From positions 1 to 9,042 of the forward strand of contig DASTMK010000255.1 of the NCBI GenBank assembly GCA_035714225.1: a stretch of DNA of 9,042 nt, read 5' to 3'. A program made the translations under genes and the position numbers. The DNA comes from CAADGY01 sp035714225 (GTDB lineage Bacteria > Acidobacteriota > Terriglobia > Bryobacterales > Bryobacteraceae). Below the pieces are notes generated by a model that was given only the letters and a program-made list of their open reading frames with translations, had not been told where the DNA came from and did not search any database. This document shows, in pieces, positions 1 through 5,746 of the stretch (positions are counted from its first letter, which is position 1; every line of letters begins with the position of its first letter).

Positions 1-476
1 ACAAGACCTTTGAGGCGCATGTAAAGGAAGAGTTGCGCGCGGTGAGTGAGTTCATGCTCCTTCACGAACTGCAGCATTTCGAAACGCGTTACCCTCATGC
101 CGTCGAATCGGGTCATCATGTGCGAGAAAAACGCCTCGGGCTGTTTGGAAAGATCTGAAATCCGCGCATCAAGCTCGGTCCGTAGAGCCAACGCAAGCTG
201 CGCCCCGTCCGGACCCTCCGGCAATGCGGGCAGATGCTCATTCAGCATCTCGCGGAATCCGGGAACGGTGAAATCCTCCACTCCGGCGAGCATCATTCCG
301 GTCAGAGCGTGCCCTGCCTCGAGAATATGCCTGGCGATTTCGCCGAACGTCATCAGGCCGTCCGTGGGCCGGAAGTCGAAGGCGCCGGATGGGAATTCCT
401 CTACTGCTTGCGCAGTGTCATCCCGGATGGATTTCCAGGAATCCAGTACTGTCTCCACTCGCACCATATCCGCCAT
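1..476 (-). CDS. DinB/YfiT-superfamily four-helix metalloprotein, C-terminus cut by the window edge
   Basis: Translating the minus strand from the ATG at 476-474 gives 158 residues with no stop before the edge. The late motif HELTHRAQ (141-148), followed by LYMRLKGL at the edge, is the classic DinB-superfamily C-terminal signature. An earlier histidine in ARHILEAGH (His50 or His56) would complete the three-histidine metal site with His141 and His145. The family is usually about 150-175 aa, so only a few residues are missing. Members are cytoplasmic, bind a divalent metal and include thiol-dependent S-transferases and damage-induced proteins; the substrate here cannot be told. It begins 27 bp after the argR stop on the same strand and is probably the last gene of the arginine transcript. 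No good Shine-Dalgarno is visible; an alternative ATG lies at 467-465. Family confident, role unknown. Confidence 0.85.
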   Translation of the reverse strand, partial: MADMVRVETVLDSWKSIRDDTAQAVEEFPSGAFDFRPTDGLMTFGEIARHILEAGHALTGMMLAGVEDFTVPGFREMLNEHLPALPEGPDGAQLALALRTELDARISDLSKQPEAFFSHMMTRFDGMRVTRFEMLQFVKEHELTHRAQLFLYMRLKGL

Positions 477-503
477 TGTAAAGGACGGCCACCAGGCTTT
501 CAG

Positions 504-938
504 CTACGGTGAAATAAACGGAAGAAGCCGTTTGCGCAGAGCGTCCGCCGCGTCATTGTCCGGCGTGACCACCAATACGGTATCGTCACCGGCAACGGTG
601 CCAACAATCTCCGGCCACTGTTGCCGGTCCAACGCCGCCGCGAGGGAACTTGCGTGTGCCGGCGAGGTCTTCAAGACAATCAGGTTCTGCGCCGCCCGGA
701 TTTCCCATAGAAATTCGGCGGCGATCGTGGAAAGCGGCGGCCCGCCTGTCTCGGGGCGAATCTGCCGGTAACCCTGCGCTGTCTTGACAAGCCCAAGCTC
801 ACGCACATCGCGCGATAGCGTTACCTGGGTGGCGGGTACGCCGACAGACTTCAATTCGCGGGCCAGTTCCTCCTGTGTGTATATCGTCCGCGAGCGGATC
901 AGCGATAAGATTTGCCCCTGCCGGTAGGCCTTGTTCAT
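504..938 (-). CDS. argR: ArgR, arginine-responsive transcriptional repressor
   Basis: This 144-aa protein matches ArgR/AhrC in length and layout. Residues 1-65 form the winged helix-turn-helix DNA-binding domain, with TQEELARELK (21-30) and the recognition segment TLSRDVRELGL (40-50). Residues 75-144 form the oligomerisation and arginine-binding domain, with GTVAGDDT (113-120); the Asp pair in this motif contacts L-arginine in known ArgR hexamers. With arginine bound, the hexamer binds paired ARG boxes and blocks transcription of biosynthetic genes. The start codon overlaps the argH stop (ATGA, 4 bp), so translation is probably coupled and no strong ribosome site is needed. Two ARG-box-like sites in front of argF, the first gene of this operon, imply that ArgR represses its own synthesis. 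The stop is TAG. Confidence 0.96.
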   Translation of the reverse strand: MNKAYRQGQILSLIRSRTIYTQEELARELKSVGVPATQVTLSRDVRELGLVKTAQGYRQIRPETGGPPLSTIAAEFLWEIRAAQNLIVLKTSPAHASSLAAALDRQQWPEIVGTVAGDDTVLVVTPDNDAADALRKRLLPFISP

Positions 939-2317
939 TCGCTCATCGTTTTCAGACGGGCTTCGGCTTCATCCAGTGCCTTCTGCACCGCCGCCGGGCC
1001 GGTTCCACCTGAGATTTCCCGTGTCTTCATGCCTTCGGCCGGATTGAGGAGGCGGATCATGTCCGGCGTGAACTCCGGCGCGAAAGCCGCCAGTTCCTGC
1101 TCCGTCCACTCCGAGGGTTTCTTTCCATGGCGCACGCTTTCGAGAACCAGGCCGCCGGCCAGGGCATGCGCGCGGTGAAAGGGCGTTCCCGCCCGCGCCA
1201 GGGCTTCCGCCAGATCGGTGGCCACCACCCAGCTCTCTTCGACGGCCTTTGCCGGCGCCGTGGGATTCAGCCGCGCGGAATCGACCACCGCGCGTGCCAT
1301 TTCAAGGCTTGCAGACACCTGGTCCGCGGCCTCGAAGAGCTGCTCCTTATCTTCCTGCATGTCGCGGTTGTAGGTCATCGGCAGGCCCTTCATCGTCACC
1401 AGCAGCGAAACCAGATTGCCGATCACCCTGCCCGATTTTCCGCGGATCAGCTCCAGCGAATCGGGATTTTTCTTTTGCGGCATCAGGCTGGATCCGCTGG
1501 TGACCTCGTCGCTCAACTCGAGCCACCCGAATTCGTCGCTCGAATAGAGAATCCAGTCTTCGGCCAGACGGCTCAGGTGTAGCATGACCGTGGAAGCGGC
1601 GAACAGGAAGTCGAGCGCGAAATCGCGGTCGCCCGAGACATCCATGCTGTTCAAGGTCACCGCATCCATCCCGAGGTCGCTCGCAATTTCCCGGCGGTCG
1701 AAAGGGAACCCGCTGCCGGCCAGCGCACCCGAGCCGAGAGGCATCAGCCCGGCGCTGTCGTGGGCGCGTTGGAACCGCGCAAAGTCCCGTGCGAACATCT
1801 CGAAATAAGCGAGCAGATAGTGCGGCCAGAATACGGCCTGCGCGCGCTTCAGGTGCGTGTAGCCCGGCACGATCGTGTCCGGATAACGGCGCCCGTGGGC
1901 GACTAGCGCACCCATGAGCCCGGCCAGCAGGCTCTGTATCCGGCGGCATTCCGAACGGATCCAGAGACGTGTATCGAGCGAGACCTGCTCGTTGCGGCTG
2001 CGCCCCGTGTGAATCTTGTCCGCCAGCGGTCCCACCCGCTCCTTCAGTTTCCGGATCACCAGCGTGTGTACGTCTTCGTCCCCGGCGCCTTCGAAGAAGC
2101 TTTCCTGGCGGGCTTCTTCGGCGATCTTGTCGAACGCCGACACAATTTGCTCGCGCTCCGCCGGTGTCAGAATCCCGACGCGCTCCAGGGCTCGCGCAAA
2201 AGCCTGCGAGCCCCGCACGTCGGCTTCAATCAGCCGGCGGTCGAAATGCAGAGAGCCGGAGAAGCGCTCGAAGACCTCGGAGGGGCCTTTCTCAAAACGT
2301 CCACCCCAGAGCTTCAT
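935..2317 (-). CDS. argH: ArgH, argininosuccinate lyase
   Basis: The 460-aa product is full length for this cytoplasmic, tetrameric member of the fumarase/aspartase superfamily. It splits argininosuccinate into arginine and fumarate, the last step of arginine synthesis. Visible signatures are the N-terminal KLWGGRF (2-8), TGRSRNEQ (104-111), YTHLKRAQ with the conserved His155 (153-160), and the superfamily signature GSSLMPQKKNPD (275-286), which contains the mobile-loop catalytic serine. No key residue is missing. The start overlaps the argG stop by 4 bp (ATGA) and the stop overlaps the argR start in the same way, so it is translationally embedded in the operon. A weak GGAAA lies just upstream of the ATG. 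Confidence 0.97.
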   Translation of the reverse strand: MKLWGGRFEKGPSEVFERFSGSLHFDRRLIEADVRGSQAFARALERVGILTPAEREQIVSAFDKIAEEARQESFFEGAGDEDVHTLVIRKLKERVGPLADKIHTGRSRNEQVSLDTRLWIRSECRRIQSLLAGLMGALVAHGRRYPDTIVPGYTHLKRAQAVFWPHYLLAYFEMFARDFARFQRAHDSAGLMPLGSGALAGSGFPFDRREIASDLGMDAVTLNSMDVSGDRDFALDFLFAASTVMLHLSRLAEDWILYSSDEFGWLELSDEVTSGSSLMPQKKNPDSLELIRGKSGRVIGNLVSLLVTMKGLPMTYNRDMQEDKEQLFEAADQVSASLEMARAVVDSARLNPTAPAKAVEESWVVATDLAEALARAGTPFHRAHALAGGLVLESVRHGKKPSEWTEQELAAFAPEFTPDMIRLLNPAEGMKTREISGGTGPAAVQKALDEAEARLKTMSE

Positions 2318-3525
2318 GATTTCCGGCTGATGGAGGCCCGCGTCTTGATCGGCAACCCGATGAGATTGATGAATCCCAGGGCGTCTTTCTGATCGTATTC
2401 GGCGCCCATGGTGAAGCTGGCGATATTCAGCGAATAAAGCGAATTGGGAGACTTCCGGCTGACCGGCTCGATGTTTCCCTTGTACAGGCGAAGCCGGACT
2501 TCACCGGTTGTGTTGCGGCTCGCCGCTTCGAAGAAGGCGTCGAGCGACTCCCGCAGCGGCGTGAACCAGAAGCCGTTGTACACCATCTCAGCGTAGTCGA
2601 GCGCCAGCTTCTGCTTATAATGCAGCGTCGTCCTGTCGAGCGTGAGCGCCTCGAGTTCCCGGTGCGCGGCCATGATCAGCGTACCGCCCGGCGTTTCGTA
2701 GCAGCCGCGCGATTTCATTCCGACGAAGCGGTTCTCCACCAGGTCGATTCGTCCAATGCCGTGTTCGCCGCCGATCTGGTTCAACCTCTCCAGCAGGCCG
2801 ACACCAGACATCTGGTGTTGCCCGTTGAGCGATACCGGGCGGCCCTGGTTGAAGCCGATGGTCACCTCGGCGGGCGTGTCCGGCGCCTGGTTCGGACTCT
2901 TCGTGAGCATCCAGATGTCGTCCGGCGCCGCGTTTGCAGGGTCCTCCAATGCGCCGCCCTCGTGCGAGATGTGCCAGATATTCCGGTCGCGGCTGTAGAT
3001 TTTTGTGGTGGTCTGCGAAATGGGAACATTATGCTTGTGCGCGTATTCGATCGCATCTTCCCGCGACACGATGTCCCATTCGCGCCATGGCGCAATCACC
3101 TGAAGATGAGGTGCCAGCGCCTTATAGGTCAGCTCGAAACGGACCTGATCGTTTCCCTTGCCGGTGCAGCCGTGAGCGAGTCCATCGCAACCCGTCCGGA
3201 GCGCAACTTCGACCTGTCTTTTCGCCAGTAGCGGACGAGCGATGGAGGTTCCCAGCAGGTACTTGTGCTCGTAAACGCCCCCGGAGCGGACCAGACGCCA
3301 CAAGTACTCCGTGACGAACTCTTCGCGCAGGTCTTCCACGTACACCTCGGAAGCGCCGGTTTTTCTTGCTTTTTCCTCAAGGCCCGCCAGTTCTTCGGAG
3401 CCTTGTCCGATGTCGCCGCAAACGGCGACGATCTCGCAGCCGTAGTTTTCTTTCAACCACGGCATGATGATGGAGGTATCCAGACCGCCCGAGTAGGCGA
3501 GCGCCACTTTCTTAGGTTTATTCAT
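2314..3525 (-). CDS. argG: ArgG, argininosuccinate synthase
   Basis: The 403-aa product has the usual length of the shorter bacterial/eukaryotic type of argininosuccinate synthase. It joins citrulline and aspartate with ATP, via a citrullyl-AMP intermediate, to give argininosuccinate, AMP and pyrophosphate in the cytoplasm. The N-terminal PP-loop ATP pyrophosphatase motif AYSGGLDTS is at 10-18. The substrate-binding segment TGKGNDQVRFE is at 121-131, and IWHISHEGGALEDP follows in the middle of the protein. The C-terminal part matches the synthetase and multimerisation domain. The ATG at 3525-3523 lies 19 bp after the argF stop; no clear Shine-Dalgarno precedes it, so it may depend on ribosomes arriving from argF. 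It overlaps argH by 4 bp. Confidence 0.97.
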   Translation of the reverse strand: MNKPKKVALAYSGGLDTSIIMPWLKENYGCEIVAVCGDIGQGSEELAGLEEKARKTGASEVYVEDLREEFVTEYLWRLVRSGGVYEHKYLLGTSIARPLLAKRQVEVALRTGCDGLAHGCTGKGNDQVRFELTYKALAPHLQVIAPWREWDIVSREDAIEYAHKHNVPISQTTTKIYSRDRNIWHISHEGGALEDPANAAPDDIWMLTKSPNQAPDTPAEVTIGFNQGRPVSLNGQHQMSGVGLLERLNQIGGEHGIGRIDLVENRFVGMKSRGCYETPGGTLIMAAHRELEALTLDRTTLHYKQKLALDYAEMVYNGFWFTPLRESLDAFFEAASRNTTGEVRLRLYKGNIEPVSRKSPNSLYSLNIASFTMGAEYDQKDALGFINLIGLPIKTRASISRKS

Positions 3526-3544
3526 AGAAAATTCGGGGTGGAAG

Positions 3545-4489
3545 CTAGCCGAGTATCATCAGCAGCAAAGCCTTCTGCGCGTGCAGGCGGTTCTCAGCCT
3601 GATCGAACACGACCGAGCGCGGCGATTCCATCACCTCATCGGTTGTTTCCTGACCGCGTTTCGCCGGCAGACAGTGCATAAAAACAGCATCGGGCCGCGC
3701 TTGCGCAAATCGTTCGGCGCTAACCTGGTAATCCTCGAAGCGTTTCTGCCGTTCTCCGGCCTCATCCTCCTGGCCCATGCTGGCCCACACGTCTGTGTAA
3801 ACCGCGTGGGCTCCCGCCAGGGCCTCTCGCGGTTCGGTGGTAATCGCAATCGAGGCGCCCGAGATCGCGGCACCGGCGGCCGCGTCGCTCACAACCTCCG
3901 GGCTGGGCGCGTATCCTTCAGGGTGCGCCAGGGCAAAATCCATTCCAAGCCTTGTGGCCGTAATCATCAGCGAGTGGGCTACGTTGTTCCCGTCGCCGAG
4001 GAAGGCGATTTTCTTTCCGCGTAATTCGCCCAAATGTTCCTGTAGCGTCAGCACGTCCGCCAGCGCCTGGCAGGGATGGAAAAGATCGCTCAGGGCGTTG
4101 ATCACCGGTACCGAAGACCAGTGCGCCAACTCGTCGATCGTACTTTGCAGAAACGTGCGGGCGACAATGCCGTTCGTCCACCGGTCCAGGTTGCGGGCAA
4201 CATCCTTCAGCGGCTCCCGCGCGGCAATCGGCCCGTTGGACACGATAGAGTCACCGCCAAGCTGCTTCATGGCAAGTTCAAAGGTGAGCCGTGTTCGCAG
4301 CGATGGCTTTTCAAACAGCAGGCTGAGGTAACGGCCGCTCAACGCCGTCCGGAATCGAGCCGGGTGCCGTTTCATCTCGCGAGCCAGATCCAAAAGGTTC
4401 GTTACTTCCTCGGTGGAGAGGTCGAGATCCCGCGCGAAATCCTGCGCAGAGGACTTCCAGACCGGACTGGCTGATATTGGCGTGGCCAC
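3545..4489 (-). CDS. argF: ArgF, ornithine carbamoyltransferase
   Basis: This cytoplasmic enzyme makes citrulline from ornithine and carbamoyl phosphate. From the GTG start chosen here it has 314 aa, the usual length. Numbered from an alternative ATG at 4507 (320 aa), the motifs are: carbamoyl-phosphate loop FEKPSLRTR (65-73), HPCQALAD (144-151), FLGDGNNVAHS (169-179), DVWASMGQE (239-247), and HCLPAKRG with the active-site Cys279 (278-285). HCLPA together with SMGQE points to ornithine rather than to the acetyl- or succinylornithine variants, which usually carry HCLPVRR-like motifs. The GTG at 4489-4487 is preferred because GGGAG lies 7 nt upstream, whereas the ATG at 4507 has no ribosome site and would sit only 9 bp from the operator. 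First gene of the operon; 19 bp separate it from argG. Confidence 0.95.
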   Translation of the reverse strand: MATPISASPVWKSSAQDFARDLDLSTEEVTNLLDLAREMKRHPARFRTALSGRYLSLLFEKPSLRTRLTFELAMKQLGGDSIVSNGPIAAREPLKDVARNLDRWTNGIVARTFLQSTIDELAHWSSVPVINALSDLFHPCQALADVLTLQEHLGELRGKKIAFLGDGNNVAHSLMITATRLGMDFALAHPEGYAPSPEVVSDAAAGAAISGASIAITTEPREALAGAHAVYTDVWASMGQEDEAGERQKRFEDYQVSAERFAQARPDAVFMHCLPAKRGQETTDEVMESPRSVVFDQAENRLHAQKALLLMILG

Positions 4490-4496
4490 CCTGTCG

Positions 4497-4501
4497 CTCC
4501 C
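4497..4501 (-). promoter_or_regulatory. Shine-Dalgarno GGGAG that favours the GTG start of argF
   Basis: On the minus strand GGGAG is followed by a 7-nt spacer and then GTG at 4489-4487. The ATG at 4507-4505 has only AT-rich operator sequence before it. Initiation at the GTG would give a leader of about 44 nt if transcription starts near 4533. Confidence 0.55.
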
Positions 4502-4516
4502 TTTCATGCTGTTAAC

Positions 4517-4530
4517 TGAATTAATATTCA
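4517..4530. promoter_or_regulatory. ARG box 1 (ArgR operator), promoter-distal
   Basis: The core TGAATTAATATTCA is a TGAAT-N4-ATTCA dyad. It matches the well-known ARG-box pattern bound by ArgR/AhrC, including the A/T-only centre. It lies just downstream of the predicted -10 of the argF promoter, in the expected leader. An argR gene in the same operon supports the call. Confidence 0.88.
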
Positions 4531-4536
4531 GATAAG

Positions 4537-4550
4537 TGAATAATTACACA
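4537..4550. promoter_or_regulatory. ARG box 2 (degenerate), overlapping the -10
   Basis: TGAATAATTACACA keeps one perfect TGAAT half-site, while the second half is degenerate. It starts 20 bp from box 1, about two helical turns, close to the 20-21 bp spacing of paired ARG boxes that one ArgR hexamer contacts. It covers the predicted -10 hexamer, so binding would block RNA polymerase. Confidence 0.72.
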
Positions 4551-4568
4551 TCGAGGTGGGCGAGTCAA
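4540..4568 (-). promoter_or_regulatory. Predicted sigma-70-type promoter of the argFGHR operon
   Basis: On the minus strand the -35 is TTGACT (4568-4563, five of six to TTGACA). A 17-bp spacer is followed by AATTAT (4545-4540, four of six to TATAAT). The expected transcription start is near 4533. The -10 lies inside ARG box 2. The TGA within the -35 is also the stop codon of the GH43 gene upstream, so the promoter begins where that gene ends. Confidence 0.65.
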
Positions 4569-5563
4569 GCTCCCTGGAGCCCGGGCTTTTGTCCGCTACT
4601 TGCTTCCGGGAGTTGTTGCACGGCAGGGTAACCGCGGGAGTCCCAGGAGAGTGGCGCCGCCCAAGGGTAGCGGCCTGTTTTGCCGGGATCCCAAGCGTGA
4701 TAGCAGATCCACCAGTCGCCATCGGGCCCGCGGAACAGCGAGTTATGCCCCGCGCCCGACTGTCCCTCGACGGTCTGGAGAACCCTGTACGGCGCGCCGT
4801 TCTCCATCAGCCGCTCCCACGGCCCCTCAATGCTCCGGGAGCGCGCGACGCGCACGTGATAAGTGCCGTTGCGCCAGTTCCCCATGCTGGAAAATAAGTA
4901 GTAAACCTTTAGGCGCCGGATGATGAACGCACCTTCTTCCCACGCGACAGTCTCGTTCGGAAAGACTTTCCGAGGCTTGTTCTCGAGCTGCGACGGGGAA
5001 AGGAACCGGTCCACGAGAAGCTGCCCGACGTGTGGGTTGCCCTCGTTGCCGCAGTAGAACAGCCAGCCCTCGCCGGAACTGACGAAATACGGATGCCCAT
5101 CAATGGAAGGCTTGGTCACGAGCCTGTCGCCCGAATCGCGGTACGGACCCGTGAGCCGGCTTGAGGTGGCAACCCGCACAAAGCGGCGCTCTGGGTCGCC
5201 AAACGAATCGGACGTGTAGTAGAGGTAGTAAGTTCCTCCGTGTTCCATGAACTCCGGGGCCCAATAGTTAGCCTTGTGGCTTCCCTCGTATTCGGGACGC
5301 ACAAGGATCGGACCGAGGTCCCGCCAGGTTTTCAGATCCGGTGAGAAAAACAGACTGAAGCGCCGGTCATCGATTCCGCGGGCATGCTGGGTTCCCGTCA
5401 GGTACCAGCCTTCCTTGGTCCGCATGCAAAACGGGTCGGGAACCGGAAAACCTGTCGCAAGCCGGAAGGCCGCCCGGGGCAACTGCGGCGCGGCAGGCTG
5501 TGCGTGCGAGGCCGCCGCAAGCAGGGACCCAGGGGCCAGCGCTAGGAGTTCCCTGCGGCGCAT
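4565..5563 (-). CDS. Exported glycoside hydrolase family 43 (five-bladed beta-propeller)
   Basis: The 332-aa product has the Glyco_hydro_43 layout. An early VPDPF supplies the putative catalytic base Asp43. WAPE is at 101-104. IDGHPYF carries the likely transition-state-modulating aspartate (Asp155). WEEGAFI at 208-214 contains the likely general acid (Glu210), and GHNS at 272-275 is a typical late family motif. GH43 enzymes are inverting and mostly attack alpha-L-arabinofuranosides, arabinan or beta-xylosides; the linkage here cannot be read. The N-terminus MRRRELLALAPGSLLAAASHA resembles a Tat signal peptide with cleavage near 21/22, so the enzyme is probably periplasmic or secreted. The ATG at 5563 is chosen because it begins this signal; the frame stays open far upstream, but that part is antisense to the DUF362 gene and resembles nothing. 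It is divergent from the DUF362 gene and ends inside the argF promoter. Confidence 0.88.
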   Translation of the reverse strand: MRRRELLALAPGSLLAAASHAQPAAPQLPRAAFRLATGFPVPDPFCMRTKEGWYLTGTQHARGIDDRRFSLFFSPDLKTWRDLGPILVRPEYEGSHKANYWAPEFMEHGGTYYLYYTSDSFGDPERRFVRVATSSRLTGPYRDSGDRLVTKPSIDGHPYFVSSGEGWLFYCGNEGNPHVGQLLVDRFLSPSQLENKPRKVFPNETVAWEEGAFIIRRLKVYYLFSSMGNWRNGTYHVRVARSRSIEGPWERLMENGAPYRVLQTVEGQSGAGHNSLFRGPDGDWWICYHAWDPGKTGRYPWAAPLSWDSRGYPAVQQLPEASSGQKPGLQGA

Positions 5564-5653
5564 TACCCGATCTTGTGAGTTCACACTCGTGTATTTTATC
5601 GCGCTGGCCCGCGAAGGCACTCGGCGGCGAGTCGCCGATGACAGTGTTCCGAT

Positions 5654-5682
5654 TTGTCCGGCCGTGTAAAAGTTAATACACT
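5654..5682 (+). promoter_or_regulatory. Candidate promoter for the DUF362-DUF2961 genes, with an internal dyad
   Basis: TTGTCC (5654-5659, four of six), a 17-bp spacer and TACACT (5677-5682, four of six) form a plausible sigma-70-type promoter. The spacer and -10 contain an inverted repeat, GTGTA at 5664-5668 and TACAC at 5677-5681, separated by 8 bp, which could be a repressor site. Prediction only. Confidence 0.35.
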
Positions 5683-5734
5683 TGTCCACAAGCCAACCGG
5701 GCCGCCATTGCGCCTCCAAAAGGCTATGGCCAGC

Positions 5735-5740
5735 AGGAGA
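5735..5740 (+). promoter_or_regulatory. Shine-Dalgarno AGGAGA fixing the DUF362 start at 5747
   Basis: AGGAGA lies 6 nt before the ATG at 5747-5749. This supports that start over a TTG at 5654 in the same frame, which would add 31 residues of low family likeness ahead of the signal peptide and begin inside the candidate -35. Confidence 0.7.
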
Positions 5741-5746
5741 ATATTT

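Larger units (their letters stand above)
5564..5746. promoter_or_regulatory. Divergent intergenic region between the GH43 and DUF362 genes
   Basis: These 183 bp are the longest gene-free stretch in the window. Toward GH43 (minus strand) a good -10, TAAAAT, lies at 5598-5593 but without a convincing -35. Toward DUF362 there is a better promoter at 5654-5682, listed separately. Two short dyads built from GTGTA/TACAC-like halves lie at 5583-5592 (ACAC-N2-GTGT) and 5664-5681. No RNA gene or small open frame with a ribosome site was seen. Confidence 0.45.

Noticed and set aside
46..771. Plus-strand open frame spanning the DinB and argR region
   Set aside because: Antisense to two recognisable genes; low-complexity translation rich in Ser, Arg and Ala.
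3545..4489. Possible N-acetyl- or N-succinylornithine carbamoyltransferase
   Set aside because: DVWASMGQE and HCLPA fit ordinary ornithine carbamoyltransferase, and argG, argH and argR adjoin it.
4578..4587. Perfect palindrome AGCCCGGGCT followed by TTT, resembling a terminator on the plus strand
   Set aside because: It has no loop, lies inside the GH43 coding end, and no plus-strand gene ends there.
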